A program made the translations under genes and the position numbers. From contig JAVYIG010004940.1 in assembly GCA_035222895.1 (NCBI GenBank), forward strand, positions 1-64,000: 64,000 nt of DNA, written 5' to 3'. The notes under the pieces are model-generated. The model did not search any database. It had not been told where the DNA came from and saw only the letters and a list, made by a program, of their open reading frames with translations. This DNA is from Strongylocentrotus droebachiensis. Its lineage: Eukaryota > Echinodermata > Echinoidea > Camarodonta > Strongylocentrotidae. Below are positions 1 through 13,464 of the stretch, in pieces; the first letter of the stretch is position 1; the number at the start of each line of letters is the position of its first letter.

Positions 1-2162
1 GTGAACTCTTTTTTTTGATAGGGAAGAGGGTAGTTGAGTGAGCTTTCAAAGCTCCGATGAAGCAACACCGAATACTGAACATTATCTAAAGAATATAGTT
101 TATAGGAAATGAAGTGTATTATGTTAGAATATACATGGCTGGCTTCATTGAAGTCTCTGAGAATGACCTGGAAACGTGTAAAACATTCCAATCCATTTTC
201 AAAGCCACTTGTTATTATTTAAAAAGACTCGAAAAACAACATCATTGCAATGACGTCCATTTGTGTCGCCACTGCCTTTCTCAGCTTAATTTTGTACCAC
301 GAAACTCCTCCTAAATTGTTGGCGAACTATTTCGAGCGGCGACAGTGGTCAATTTTCATTTGATCGGTTTGTTTCTCATAGGGTTAAATCGGAATAGGCG
401 CCTCTTTGATTAGACGAAGACCACGTTTCATTTTTAGAACTAAACGATGCTCGATCCGGCGTGGTTGCTTGGTGCAATTTCAATCAATTTAAAGGTAGAA
501 TGCATTTCTTTTTGCATCCGGAACGGAAATGAGTTGCATCATGTTTCTCCCACGGGAAATGATGTGGAAACGTTGAGAAGTGACCTAGAAATGATTTTAA
601 AGTTCAGGTAATTATTACAAAGGACATCACTTGCACGTCACTTAAAGAATTAAAAAGGATGTAAGAAAACAGCATGCATGAAACATATCTACATACATGT
701 ATTTCATATCTTTAAGCATATGTTTCCAAGAATCACTTATAGTTTTTTAGTGTGAAATCGATAGATTTATACAATTTATACATTTGTAACATTTCAAAGT
801 TCTCAATTGAAAATAGATTTTGTTCTTCTTCAGGAATACCATTTGTCAAACTTCAGGCTGGGATTACATACTCGGGATAAGCCAATTACATACACATAAA
901 TGAAAAATGCTTAACATTTACCTATACATTTACCGAATTATGTAATGCAAATTTGTCAAGTATGAAATAAATGGATTTGATTATTACATTTACATTTGTA
1001 ACATCTCAAGTCCTCAGATTAAAATATATATATATATTTTTTCTTGCAGGTAACCATTTGTCAAACTTTTAAAGGCTAAAATTTCATACAAAATCACAAC
1101 TCTAGCCGGCCTATTTAAAAAATCAGAAAGGGTTTCTTAGAATCATTGACAGATATTATATCGAAATGCAAATTAATTTGGACACAAATACACGGACGTT
1201 AACATCAAACACCACTAAAACTCTGTCTTTAGCCCGTTCGACGATGTCGCCATTTGTTAAGGCCTCATATCTTTGAAAAGCTTCAGGCGATAGACGTGAA
1301 AAGCAGGAAGATACAACACATTAGAAGGATGAAATGAAGACGAAAGACAAGCACTTGAAGAACTTATAAGCAGTTAAAGGGATTCTAATTGATTGGGGTC
1401 AATTCAAGTCTGCTCGTCGAGGAGTATGGCGAGATAGATGTCTGCAAACAGACACAAATACACCACAAATGAAAACAACAATAAATTGAGCACCGCAGAG
1501 TAACATTAGCTTTACACTTTAAAATTTATTTGATTAGATTTTACTTTAAATTATTGTGTTACCTGAAAACACTTTATATGGAAATAATATATATAAATGA
1601 TCACGTTTGGTTTTGATGAATTTTTGTGCAACAGCGGTCATTTGAAGCCTTAGGCTTACTATATGAAGAAAAATTGATACTGACTATACGGCACCTCTAC
1701 AATGACGAATAATAAATACAAACAAATGAATATAATATACAAATAGTATCAATATCTGAAAAATTCTGATACACTGATATATCCCCGCTTTGAACTATTT
1801 CAGATGATTTTATTAATTAAATATGAATTTACATGAACAAAATATCTAGAATCTAAACTCCATTTTTTATGTACATCGGAACAAATGGACTTTTATTTTT
1901 TCACAATCACTACATCATACGATGCACTGATTAAAATCATAACTACTGAATTACAGCTTGAATATATAAAGAAATACATAAATTAATAGAAAAAATGACT
2001 ATAGGGGACTGACCTCAATTACTGACAAAATGAATAAAAATGATATCGAGACGAGATGCATTCCAGCATCATCGGAGCCCAAAAGTGCAGAGACTCTGAC
2101 CGAAAGGTAACAATCCTTTGGTCAATTCTTGAAATCATACACCAGAAAGAAACGTATCCGTA

Positions 2163-2209
2163 AGAGAGAGGGAGAGAAGAGAGAGAGAGGATAGGGAGAG
2201 AGTGATAGG

Positions 2210-2264
<55 letters not shown>

Positions 2265-2268
2265 AGAG
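2163..2268. repeat. GA microsatellite
   Basis: GAGA repeat with GGGAGA interruptions, becoming pure from about 2214 to 2257. Confidence 0.9.
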
Positions 2269-3061
2269 ATTTAAACAGCATTGTTACCATTGCCAGTTTT
2301 TTAACCATGTGCTGTTCTTATTCGTTTCATCGTATAGCCTAGGTATACTTGGAAGAACATTATATTTAGAATGTAAGATTGTTTAAAAAAACAAAAAGTA
2401 CATTTTCTATCTCACTTATTGTTTAAAAAAATCACAAGTAAGCTTTTATAACTGCGATGTTATATTTATTAAAACAAAAAAATTCAATCATCCATGCTTA
2501 ACCAAATCAAATAGATTGAATATTCATATACTGTACATGCACTTTGTGCTTAAAACTTCGAGTATCTATATAGTACAATCAACTGGAGTATAGAGCTGAT
2601 CTTTGTATTTCGTATTTAAAAAATAATTATTGATAAATTAGCAAATGATAACATTTTCGAGGTAGACGATGCGTATACCGTCATCTACTTCCTTTACATA
2701 AAAGGAGTCCTGCAATAAGTGGTAATCATCATCCGATCAATGAGAGTCTTTAAGGATATATATTTAATAAAATTAATATTTTATTTTTCAAACGCAATCC
2801 CCAATTTTCTTTCATTTCAATCATGATGTGTAAGTATGTTTGTGATTGCTTTTAAATCCTCACAAATATTGCTTCTGATAATGATGCAAATGTAGGAGGC
2901 CTAAATTAAGGACGTATATAGACATGGTATGAAGAAAAAATGATTATGTGCTGATCAGAGGCGAAATGAGGAAAGAGGAAAGTTTCGAGGAAAAGAAAAA
3001 TAAATTCAAATGCATTTATAATGGGATTTAATTTTTTGTTGAGTAAGAATGGAAGAGAGTA

Positions 3062-3343
3062 AGAGACATAGGGAGAGGGGGGAGTCGGGGGGGGGGGGGG
3101 GGGGGGGTTTAGAGTGGTAGCGAGAGAGATTGGGGAATGGGAAATAATGTAATGTACTGTGGGAAAGAAAATACTAAAAAAAAAAGAAATCATCATCTTA
3201 GGTGAAGAGAGGGAGAGAGGGGGAGTCAGGTAGAGAGTGTGAGAGAGAGAGAGAGAAAGAGATAGAGAGTGTGTGTGAGAGAGAGAGAGAGAGAGAAAGA
3301 GATAGAGAGGAGAGAGGGGGAAGAGAGAGAGAGAGAGAGAGAG

Positions 3344-3384
<41 letters not shown>

Positions 3385-3385
3385 G
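3062..3385. repeat. Poly-G run and GA-rich tract
   Basis: A G homopolymer of about 20 bases at 3087-3107, then GA repeats at 3202-3373 ending in a second G run at 3373-3385. Confidence 0.88.
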
Positions 3386-6345
3386 TATGAACTGGGGAAA
3401 ATAAAATATGAAATATGGTAAAAAGAAGTAAGCAATGGGGACGATCTTTTAATTGAAATTCATATGAGGGCATCGATACAATTTAGGATGAAACGAGATA
3501 CGAGATGATGCAGGATGGAACGAGTTACATCCTCCAATAATCCAACAATCACTACAAATTTACCTCATCGATGAGTCAGGAGAAGGAGGATGTAAATAGC
3601 TCCCAAGGAACCATCAGGGCATCGGTTTTCACGAAACCGTCAGAAGTACAAGTTGACCGACATCCTCTTAAAACGCGTAAAACAGTCGCAAAGACTGAGA
3701 CGGAATACCTTTTGTATAGGTTGAAATCATTTTTGGATTGTGTATTAGGTTATACTTGTTGTAAAGTTTTCATTTTAGAAAAGGTGACGTGCAATGCCAT
3801 TGAAAGTGACTTAGGTTGTTGTAATTGAGGTTCAAGATAAATTTGAGTTGATTGCACTTTAAAAGAAACTGTCCGGGAGCCATCGAATAGGATTGATTAT
3901 AAAGTACATATTAAGAATTGATGTACTGTGAGGTGTTAGAATCCTCCAAATGATACGAAATGCTCTGCATACTAAAATATGTATAGGCCTATGAGACAAT
4001 ACACAAAAGTGGCAAGAAGTTTAATCCCAACTTTTCTGATATTTTCACGTCATAATCCGTTGTCGGAGAATTTGAAGACGGATCTTCTTCAGTAGACCAT
4101 TCTACCGTGATATTATTTCACGGAAAAATACACAGATGGATTTTATTCATTAATTTACCTTTACCAGAGGCGTGTTTCATCGAGCCTTAAAATTGATTGT
4201 TAAAATGGAATCAATTTTAGTTGATGAAACATCCCCCAGAGCTTCCATTTCTCTCTAAAATGACAAAATGGATCCCGCATTTCAAAGGGATGTCAGAGAA
4301 CTTGTACTTATGACAGTTTCGTGAAACAGTGCCTTTGCATCCAGAAGGGTATAATGATGTATTCCACCGCGGCGGAGTGATGATGATGATGATGATGATG
4401 TGATGATGCAGCTTCTTGGTTTTTATGAAGTGCTTCTTCCGTGCCTTTCGGGGATCCCAGAGGGGTAGTAAAGGGGGAGTCTTGTTCGATAGGTTTGAGG
4501 CCCTACAAGCAAGCTGATCGCCTCTGGCATGAATGTTTTCAATAAGTAACATTTTGAATCGTGATGGGAAAAAAAGAGGGAAATCGTTCTTGATTGATCG
4601 CTCCTCATAATATATAAAAGATGAAAATATATATGATGATGGGGGAAATCAATGGAATAACGACGGTGAAAACAAGAATACCAATACTCGTGAAATTAAT
4701 GATGCAAGTAACAAAAACCAGGAGTAAGAAGGGCAAGAACAGCCATTGAGAATAATGTCCAAGGATAATTACGAGAAGTTGATGTAGGCCAAAGAGAATA
4801 AAGAAGATGAAAACATGAGGTCATTAAGAAGTATCGAGGGTGACATGGAATTATAAAAAACACCAAAAGAAATATTTCATTACACCACCGCAGGTTGTGA
4901 TTGGAGCATGTTCTCTTTTATTTTTAAATAACTTAGTAATTAATCCCCAGTCTCTAAGAAGGTACAGATACTCACACCCAAACCTACATATAATGAGGTT
5001 TGAAAGTGTAATGTGAAGTAGAATGACTTTCAATCAAGTCCCTAGAAAATGAGTGCACTTCATCATGTAACATTGGCCACTGCCATTGGTCAACAACGAC
5101 CATCCAAATGGAGGATGGCGCTATTGCATGTTTTAGCATGCACACATGAAGCTCACACAGACACAGTCTGCCCCACCAATTATTAAAGTTGGGATCAGTG
5201 ATACTTTCAGCAAAAATCCGATATCATCACTAACTCAAAATCAGGTTGGAATTACCCTTCAAATAATATACAATGTTTAATTTTACAATACACAAGTGAA
5301 TCATCCACATGCCTATCTTCTTCATCCAATGAGTTTGTAAATATTATATCTCGCACAGATTAAATCATTTATATCAAAGCTTATTCTTTCCCAGCAAACA
5401 TTGATTAAAACGCGCCTCATTTGTATAATTTACATGTATCCTTATTGGTCATCCTCGTTTGCTTCTTTTCGCCCCCAACTCGTCCACCTTCTTCCTCTTA
5501 TTCCCATTTCTCCATCTGCTCATTTAAAGGAAACACACGTTCAGGCATGTCCCCACGCAATGAAAATCCGAAAGTCTCATTATTTGCTTATATTTTTCCT
5601 AACAAAATTAAATACGAATCGTTTGGGAAGAGCACTGAAATTATATCCTTAGCTGCCTTCTTCAGCACAAATGTAAAACATGGCAACGTATTGCAAAATC
5701 CTTTTTTAATTTGTATTTATCTATTTAATTATTTATTTGTGTTCTTTAGACAAAGCAGTCTCTTCAGTACGTAAAAACTGCTTTGCAAGAGAGCCTTGTA
5801 TTACATTATACAATTAAAATACAGTGCAAAACAACAAAGAACTTAATGAATAGTAAAATACATAACAAAACAAAACAAGAGCAAAAATATAGACTGAAAT
5901 GAAAACAATTAGGTATTTTTGTTTTTGTTTTGTAGCATTGTTTTATTGTATTCATTCAGTACAAAATATATAACAAACAAACATACAGCTTCATTGATTT
6001 ACATATCATATCAAAATATAAAGAAAATTGTACATCTCTCAAAAAATACATAAGATATTCAAATTAATTATACTTAACGAATATTATAAATCAAAGAGTT
6101 ACCTACAGACAGACAGACACACCACACACGCTCACATGCTCAGACACACATACAAACTTACATATCCCCCTCCCCCCCCCCCCCTTCATTCCAAAGCTCA
6201 ACAAATTCCCCCTCCCTTCCCGAGCATTCACATCTACATATTTGTTGGAAATCCTGTCTCTTCCTTTTCTTTAAGACCAAATTATATATTTTAAAAAAAT
6301 AACAAAATGTCTGAATCTGAGAAAGAAGTATTTGCCTCGCCGTCC

Positions 6346-7728
6346 TTAATTGTGGAAGTTGTCCCATTTTTTGAAGTGAAGTGTTAAAGTGCCTTTCTCC
6401 CCCGCTAATTCCTTTTCTTCTTGCCTATTTTCTATAATTCTTTTTTTAATTTCTTGAGGAATTGGGGGTCTATTTTTAGTTGAACTATATTTAAAAATCA
6501 TATGTTTTATTAAAAGAATAATGTGATTTAACAGTTGTTCTTCTCCCGCGTTGGATCTTTTTATTCCGATATGAATTACTTGCCAGTGTAGATTTTTTAA
6601 TGCTGATAAAGTAAAAAGGTCACCGCAGTCCTTCCAAATATTTGCTACCTTTTCACAGGTAAAAAACAGATGCTCATAGGTTTCTTCGTGTTTATTGCAA
6701 AAGGAGCAAAGATTGCTCACTGCATGTTTGAAAGTGTATAGATGCTTATTTGTATAAATTAAATTATATAACATTTTATATTGAAATTCCCTCAGCTTTC
6801 TGTCTAGAGTGGATTTTCGGGGTCTTAAGAAAATTGTTCTCGTGTCATTTTCGACCATATTGTATGTACGTTCTAAGTTGCATGTAGCATAAGATTTTTC
6901 CGTTCTCATTTTTAACAATGTACTATAGATATATTTTGATGTTATGCCTTGCAAAGAGTGAGGGTTTCCGTTAATAATGAATTCTAAACTTAATTCGGTA
7001 TCCTCACAAGGATGTTCATATATATTCAAAAGAGTTTTCCATGAGAATGGAATGCCTTCATATAACTGTTTTATTATATTTATTTCAATGTTGTTTAAAC
7101 CCATTTTCTTAAATTCTGTGATAGATTTCAATTCACCTTTCTTATCAACAATATGATGTATTTTAAAAACATTTTTCAGAAATAAGTCTTCATGGAAATA
7201 TATTTGCCCCTGAATGCGAATACATCTATTATTGTAAATAATTTGATTTCTTTTTGAAATTTCGTTCTTAAGCAAAAAGGCTTTTGTCCCCAGCCAAGCC
7301 TCCAGCATGCTACGGTAAAAATCTGGTAATGACAGTGCAAGTAAATCTGGCGATACATTACTGAAAAAAATCAAAAGGCCGCCACATTTTCTAGTCAGGT
7401 ATTTAAAATAACGTTTCCAAATCATATTTGAATCTCCTGTTATAAGTCTTTTCATCCACATGATTCTTTGTGTTCGAATAAATAATTGAAAATCTGTCAA
7501 TTTAAGACCTCCCTTATCGTAATCTAAAAACATAGTACTCCGTTTGATTTTATCTTTTCCATTCCATAAAAAATCAAATATTAACACTTCAATTTCACGG
7601 AATGCCCACGGCGGTACAGGTGTGAGTGATGATACATATACTAATTTTGATAGAACAAAAGTCTTAATTAGTTGAATTTTCCCCATCAAAGTCATTAAGT
7701 CATTATTAAGGCTTTGATCACGATACAC
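6346..7728 (-). pseudogene. 5'-truncated non-LTR retrotransposon ORF2, C-terminal part (L1/Tx1-like)
   Basis: A 460-codon open frame on the minus strand. It begins after the catalytic palm and reads through the post-palm region typical of L1-like ORF2: MGKIQLIKTFVLSKLVYVSS, a PVPPWAFREIE segment, FLWNGKDKIK and DKGGLKLTDFQLFIRTQRIM. Near the C-terminus it has the zinc-finger pattern of the zf-RVT family (CSFCNKHEETYEHLFFTC followed by W). No endonuclease domain or YxDD motif is present in the window, so this is a 5'-truncated insertion, as is common for LINEs. The long intact frame suggests a recent insertion. L1 versus Tx1 clade cannot be settled by eye. Confidence 0.8.
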
Positions 7729-8107
7729 AATTCAGCTAAAAATATAATTCTATCAATTCAGATAAAATACCACAGAGGGTCAGTATTTTGTGATCACTTT
7801 TCATTCCCCATTAGTATTTTATCATATCAATTAAATTATGGACTTACAACTGAGATAAAATTCAAAATAAACCCTTTTTTCAATCATGAAATGGATAAAC
7901 AAGATGTATGATTTCATAAATAGTTGTCACCTGAATCACTCAGCCATAAAATGGAATAATGGGGACAATTCGATTTTCATAATTTCATAGTTTGGCGTGT
8001 CAACAATGAATATTTGTATAACAGTACTGATGTATTATGTCGAAATGCATGACAAACAAGTTTTTAAAATTAGTGATCAAGTCGTGTTCATGTATGTGGT
8101 TGTGTGG

Positions 8108-8178
8108 CGGAGATAGAGAGAGAGAGAGTGGGGGAGGGATATTAACAGGGAGATAGAGAGAGGGAGAGAGAGAGAGAA
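8108..8178. repeat. Short GA-rich tract
   Basis: GAGATAGAGAGAGAG-type repeat in two blocks separated by TGGGGGAGGGATATTAACAG. Confidence 0.85.
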
Positions 8179-8586
8179 CGACCAAATATGATACAATCTA
8201 GAGACATTATGTTATTATTAAATAGAAAACATTCTCATAAGATTTTATACTGCAATGAAACACAACAATACCGTTACTTTGTGAAATAGTTATGTTCATG
8301 ACTGTGTTTAAAATGTTCATTTATATAACTACAGAATCAACACTCGAATATAGACTAAAAGAGTAGTTCTCCTCTATACAACTTCTAGTCACTTATTCAA
8401 AATATATATGTATTCACAAATCACAACGTGAGTAAATAATATAAGCATGACAACCGAAATACATTTCAGTCTATATGTTCAAAATACAGTTATTTCAATT
8501 GACATGGTTCATCAGCAGACCTATTGTTCACTTCACCAAGGTTATTATAGTGGACGAGCATACCGATCAATTGTTCATTTCAACTC

Positions 8587-8600
8587 GTTACTATGGTAAC
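8587..8600. promoter_or_regulatory. X-box-like palindrome
   Basis: GTTACTATGGTAAC is a perfect palindrome of RFX type with A in place of G in each arm. It lies 4.8 kb upstream of exon 1. It is weaker than the site at 9644. Confidence 0.3.
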
Positions 8601-8879
8601 GTTCATATGCGTTGCTCTCATGTGCAATTGATTGCTCGATTGGTAGATGGTTTCTCTATATGCATTAAATTAAGGCACTTCAACAAATTCCTATCCCATG
8701 CTTTTAATTTTCTTTTTTTTTTATACCACATTGCTTTATTTTCCTCTTTTTTGTTGCGTAGTCGTCTGGTTTTCCTTCTGCTTCTTCTGCTCCTACTCTT
8801 TTTATGAAAGAAAGAGTGGGGGAAAACGAGGTGAAGAACAAAGAGAAGAAAAGAAAACAAAGAAGACGATGATGCATAA

Positions 8880-9395
8880 AAAGGAGGAGGAGGGAGGAGG
8901 GAGGAGGGAGGAGAAGGAGGAGTGAGGAGGAGGAGGAGGGAGGAGGAGGAGTGAGGAGGAGGAGGAGGGAGGAGGGAGGAGGAGGAGGAGGGAGGAGGAG
9001 GAGGAGGAGGAAGGAGGAGGAGGAGGGAATAGGAAGGAAGGAGGAGGAGGAGGAGGGAGGAGGAGGAGGGGGAGGAGGAGGAGGAGGAGGGAGGAGGGAG
9101 AGGGAGGAGGGAGGAGGAGGAGGAGGGAGGAGGAGGAGGAGGAGGGAGGAGGAGGAGAAGGAGGAAGGAGGAGGAGGAGGGAATAGGAAGGAAGGAGGAG
9201 GAGGAGGAGGGAGGAGGAGGAGGGGGAGGAGGAGGAGGAGGAGGGAGGAGGGAGAGGGAGGAGGGAGGAGGAGGAGGAGGGAGGAGGAGGAGGAGGAGGA
9301 GGAGGGAGGAGGAGGAGGAGGAGGGAGAAGGAGGAGGGGGAGGAGGAGGAGGAGGAGGGAGGAGGGAGGAGGGAGGAGGGAGGAGGAGGAGGAGG
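8880..9395. repeat. Polypurine GGA/GAG tract, about 515 bp
   Basis: The + strand is almost entirely purine, mainly GGAGGA with occasional GGGA, and has a repeated sub-block (9000-9110 resembles 9150-9270, including GGAATAGGAAGGAAGGAGGA). Long open frames here are by-products of the repeat. It could form triplex or G-quadruplex structures. Confidence 0.92.
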
Positions 9396-9643
9396 TACGA
9401 ATCTCCCCGTTTTTTCCATTGTCTCCCCGAATTTCCATTGTATCAAAACCGTTCGTAATGGCATTTGTGACCGAGGCTTTTAAAAGCAATTTGAAAATTT
9501 GATGAGGCGATAAATTTCATATTCTAGGAAATCTCCCGACAATAATTATTGTTAAACAGATAGTCACGCAATCTTGAGCCATTATCTTCCATTATCTCAA
9601 TTACAATTCCATTCATCAAAGTTTGCACCCCAATATCCATCTT

Positions 9644-9657
9644 GTTGCTATGGCAAC
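9644..9657. promoter_or_regulatory. Canonical X-box palindrome
   Basis: GTTGCTATGGCAAC fits the textbook RFX site exactly. It lies 3.7 kb upstream of exon 1, next to CpG-containing sequence (GTCACGCCGC). It could serve an upstream non-coding first exon or be an enhancer. Confidence 0.45.
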
Positions 9658-11257
9658 GTCACGCCGCTCAGCTATATCGGTGTACTCAACGAGTCGAGAA
9701 CTAAGTATTTTCTGGAGATAGTTGGCATTGTGAATTTCTTACTGATTTCATGCTTGACATTTTCATCAAATGTGGATTGCATTAAGAAGAAGAGGAATGT
9801 ACAGATGTATGTATAGTCGAATTATTGAACTCACGGTAACATAGGCATGCTCAGGTTCTTTCTAAAGTTGGGGGGGGGGGGGTAATAGCAATATTCCAAT
9901 GCTATGGAATAACCTTCCACTTGATAGCGTACACGTATAACAAGGCAGAACGAGAGACAGAAGTAATGTAAAAAACCAGAAATAATTGACAGACATAATA
10001 TAACGTTTTAGCAGCCGATTTTCTATTTTTACATTTCTCATCATCAACGAAGCAGCCATCATGTCTTTTATCCTCTAAAGATATTTCATCTGACTTTATT
10101 GTCTCTCAATTCAATGAAATATTTCATACCAGTCCAGGCCATCTCTCGCACTGTTCATGCTATTCTAAGATTAATACATATCGACCTATATAAATAAATG
10201 TTGGCAAAACCCTTTTATCGAAAATATATAGTTAACCTGGCTGTATCTTCACCATGTCCTCATGCATAGGGACTGATGAAGTTGAATTCAATGAAGTAAT
10301 ATTCATTGTCCGTATAAAAATTAGAATGCTTTCTGTTTGCTCCATCAAGGCTCATGATGATAAAGCGATATTTCATAGACGTGACGACTGTAATTGACCG
10401 TAAACATCCGTTTCCACTTCCCAATTACCAGTGCTCGAGTCCCTCCACATCGAGCAACTACAATTATTAATGTGCACATCACAATGATGATAGTGCACAT
10501 TAAATGTACATGCTGGAAAGGCGTGGCGTTCAAAATCGGGCAGTACGAACGACGCCGTGAGTCGAACAGCGCGCGCAGGTCCCTTCGAGGCAAAAATTGC
10601 ATATTGATGACATTAGCTTTTTCGAGTGCTCTTTTCCATCGAAACGCACGTCACTTTTTTCTCTAAAAATTGCACCATGGAGTAGCTATTGTCTGTTGAT
10701 TGTATTTTAGATGCATTCTTTATGATACACACGTTAAAGAGCATTGTGGTGCGTGCTCTTAATATCCCAATGGATGCTGAGTGGCGGGCAACCGATCTAT
10801 TCGAGTTTCAACTTGAACACCTATGAAAGGATCTATATACTATTTCAGAATAATAAACTCAGAATTTTTGAGGAAAATGCGAATAATTTCGTAGTTTTTA
10901 AGTCGTAAAAATCACTCGTCTGCAGAAATTACTGGCAGTCTCAAACGTGGGAGCTAATATTTAGAGGTCTGTGAGCAGTTCCCTTGGTTACCATAAGGAC
11001 CCGATAGAAAAAGAGAGGATTTCATGTGCAGGTAATTATAGAAATCATTTTGTTATAATTACTGATTATTTCTAAAAAATATTGTATCCAGATTAAGCAG
11101 TATAATTATATCCAAAGTGATAGAGTTTGTTGACATAATATAAAGTGATGATAGTGTTTGATTGTTTGTTATGATTCTATTTTGTTTGTTTCACTTTCAT
11201 TTTCATTTTCACCATGTTCACGCTTCTTATTTTTATCATGACTTATAAAATTAATCC

Positions 11258-11350
11258 CCGTAACCGCCATCATCGTCATCATCTTGTTCATCATCTTCAT
11301 CTTTTCCATTGTCATCATCATCATCATCATCATCATCATCACCATAATTT
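11258..11350. repeat. CAT/ATC microsatellite
   Basis: Imperfect CATCAT repeats, pure around 11311-11341. Confidence 0.85.
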
Positions 11351-12658
11351 CCATAATCATCAGTGTCATCAGCAATTTCATCTTCCTATAATAAGAATTC
11401 ATCTTTACCAATATTATTTTCATCGTTAACACCATTTTAATCGTCATCGTCTTTTTCATCAGAGTCATGGAGAGTAATTATGATTATCGTAGTTGTTAAG
11501 ACCAAGACCTCGGGGTGCCATTCCTAAAGAAGACAGGGGCGATCTATATGCCTTAATCTAAAATACTTTAAAGGAACTGAAATCAACTTGACAATAACAT
11601 TTTTACATCAAATATAGAGAGAGTTTCGTCTTAACTCTGGAGGGATGAGGGGGGGGGGGGGTGGCAAAATCGCAAGTTCACTCTCGCAAAAAAAAACCAC
11701 ACTACGTAACCATGAAACTTGACAAGCTTGGGTGTGAGAAAGAATGATCCGCTTGTACTATGGACATACTACTACTTAGTAAGTCCGTGCTTATGTACAC
11801 AGGCTTAATTATTAAACGGTGGGCCTAGCTTACATAATTATTCACTTGTTCATTGTTTTAAAGCCAAAGAAAACTTTAAATCATCCACATTCCTAATACC
11901 AGTGAAGGTTTCTGTGGTCATAGCTACATCAGTGTGCAATTTGGAGAGTGAATTTTGGAGTTCCTGGCAAAATCACATTGCTTAGAACAGTTTTGTGGAC
12001 ATATTATGGATATATTCTTTCGGTATGTCGAGTTTTAACTTACACCATTACTGGCAATCCCATTAGTTTAGAAGATGCATGTAGTTCTTCTTGACTAAAA
12101 TATTTATAAAACATATGACAGAACATTTTGTATAATTTTGTTTTTGTTTTTTGGAGTGTTCTGTTAGTATACCCGTCCATAAAAAAAAAATTCTTCTGCA
12201 AATCAAAATGAAAGCACATTTTTCTCTATAATTCTCAACATGGTTAGGGAAAGAGGATAACAACACTTATTTCCAACAAGATTTCCAATACAAAAAAATG
12301 AGTTTAAGAAACGCATTTATCCCAAAAGAAAGTATGATAGAGACTAACCTCTCTTTAGGCGCCTGTAAGCGGTAAAATGTTCGCCGGCATCTATTTAGAA
12401 GCAGGTCTATAGATAAACACGATTATGTACAAAACACATCACCTTTTACTTTTACTCGAAAGGGATTAGATGGATGGCATTCCTAATGCTTTATCAGTCG
12501 ACTATATTCATATATCAATCTCGTTGAGAGAGAAAGCCTATTGTCATAATCATTGACCTTGATAGAACTATATGAGGTATTAATTAGTTTGGCTTTCATG
12601 CCAGTATGCCTGATCGCATCCTATTCAGCTTTCGCCAATAATTTCTATATCTCCAAGC

Positions 12659-12671
12659 GTTGCCTAGCAAC
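12659..12671. promoter_or_regulatory. X-box (RFX-binding) motif upstream of exon 1
   Basis: GTTGCCTAGCAAC is a perfect inverted repeat of the RFX half-site GTTGC with a short spacer. It lies about 715 bp before the ATG of exon 1, next to a GC-rich patch (AAGGCGGTGGCGCCAT) in otherwise AT-rich DNA. RFX factors activate ciliary genes through such sites. The transcription start is not known, so use in this gene is inference. Confidence 0.5.
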
Positions 12672-12814
12672 AAGGCGGTGGCGCCATCATCATTTAAGAA
12701 ATATTGGATAGGCTTTCTCTTAGCCTTTGTTGCATCCTGCATCTAACATAAATTATACCGCGTGCTTTTAAAAACTATTTTTACCTTTCAATTATGATTC
12801 TTTCCTTTAATAAC

Positions 12815-13142
12815 AATAATTATTATTATTACTGGTATTCTTTTTGTAGTTATTTTGTTGTTGTTTAGTTTGAATAGTATGATCATCATTATTATTATTA
12901 GTAGTATTATTATTATCATTATTATAATCATTATTATTATTAGTAGTAGTAGAAGTAGTAGTATCAGTAGTAGTAGTAGTAAAACTGTTATTATTGTTAC
13001 AATTATTATCATTATTATTATTGTTATTATTATTATTACCATTGCTATTATTGTTACTATCATTATCAACATCATCATCATTGTTGTTCATTTTTTTTTT
13101 GTATTGTTAGTGGTTTTGGTGTTGTTATTATTATCATCATCT
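12815..13142. repeat. ATT/AGT/ATC trinucleotide-rich region
   Basis: Imperfect TTATTA, GTAGTA and ATCATC repeats just before exon 1. Open frames on both strands here are repeat artefacts. Confidence 0.88.
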
Positions 13143-13374
13143 TGTTAAATACTTTATTAAGATGATGATGATGGCCAAAATAGTCGTCTGTTTGGAGCCG
13201 TAAGGGCGTTAACTGTATTGTTTCTGGTTCCACAATTTTAAAATTTTAAAATGATTATCGTGTCTGATACAAATCGATAATACAGAAAGAAGTAAAGTCG
13301 TTTTTTCCTTCTCATATTTATGATTGTAAACCTTATTTTCAGGTTTTAGCGTTTAGCACACTTGGAAACGAGTT

Positions 13375-13464
13375 ATGTTATCGGACTTATGTAGAGGCAC
13401 AGGAGTCGTTCGTCATGGAAAGATTGAAGTAGTGGCAGATGGTAGCAGTGGGGAGAATTCACCG
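13375..13464 (+). CDS. KIAA2012-like: KIAA2012-like exon 1 (residues 1-30), start codon
   Basis: The ATG at 13375 is preceded in frame by a TAG at 13354-13356, so it can begin the protein. The 30 codons end at a GTATAG donor (13465) in phase 0, matching exon 2. The sequence, beginning MLSDLCRGTGVVRHGKIEV, loosely resembles the start of vertebrate KIAA2012. A good acceptor (TTATTTTCAG, ending 13342) lies just upstream, so the 5' UTR may continue in an earlier non-coding exon. An alternative start further upstream or at 17573 is possible. Confidence 0.5.

Larger units (their letters stand above)
1..6345. other. Intergenic DNA without recognisable genes
   Basis: Apart from the GA and poly-G tracts at 2163 and 3062, and a MITE-like end at about 4300-4340, I see only AT-rich non-coding sequence. 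Short open frames here lack coding composition or splice context. Confidence 0.6.
9480..12650. other. Upstream intergenic or 5' regulatory DNA
   Basis: It holds the X-box at 9644, a CpG-containing patch at 10500-10590, the CAT repeat at 11258 and a poly-G run at 11651. No coding exon is recognisable. A non-coding first exon of the downstream gene could lie here. Confidence 0.5.

Noticed and set aside
8704..9502. Long open frames on both strands rich in Pro/Ser/Leu or Arg/Glu/Gly
   Set aside because: They are translations of the GGA/GAG polypurine tract and have no coding signature beyond the repeat.
10394..10666. 90-codon open frame in a CpG-containing patch
   Set aside because: An overlapping frame exists on the opposite strand and neither has homology or splice context.
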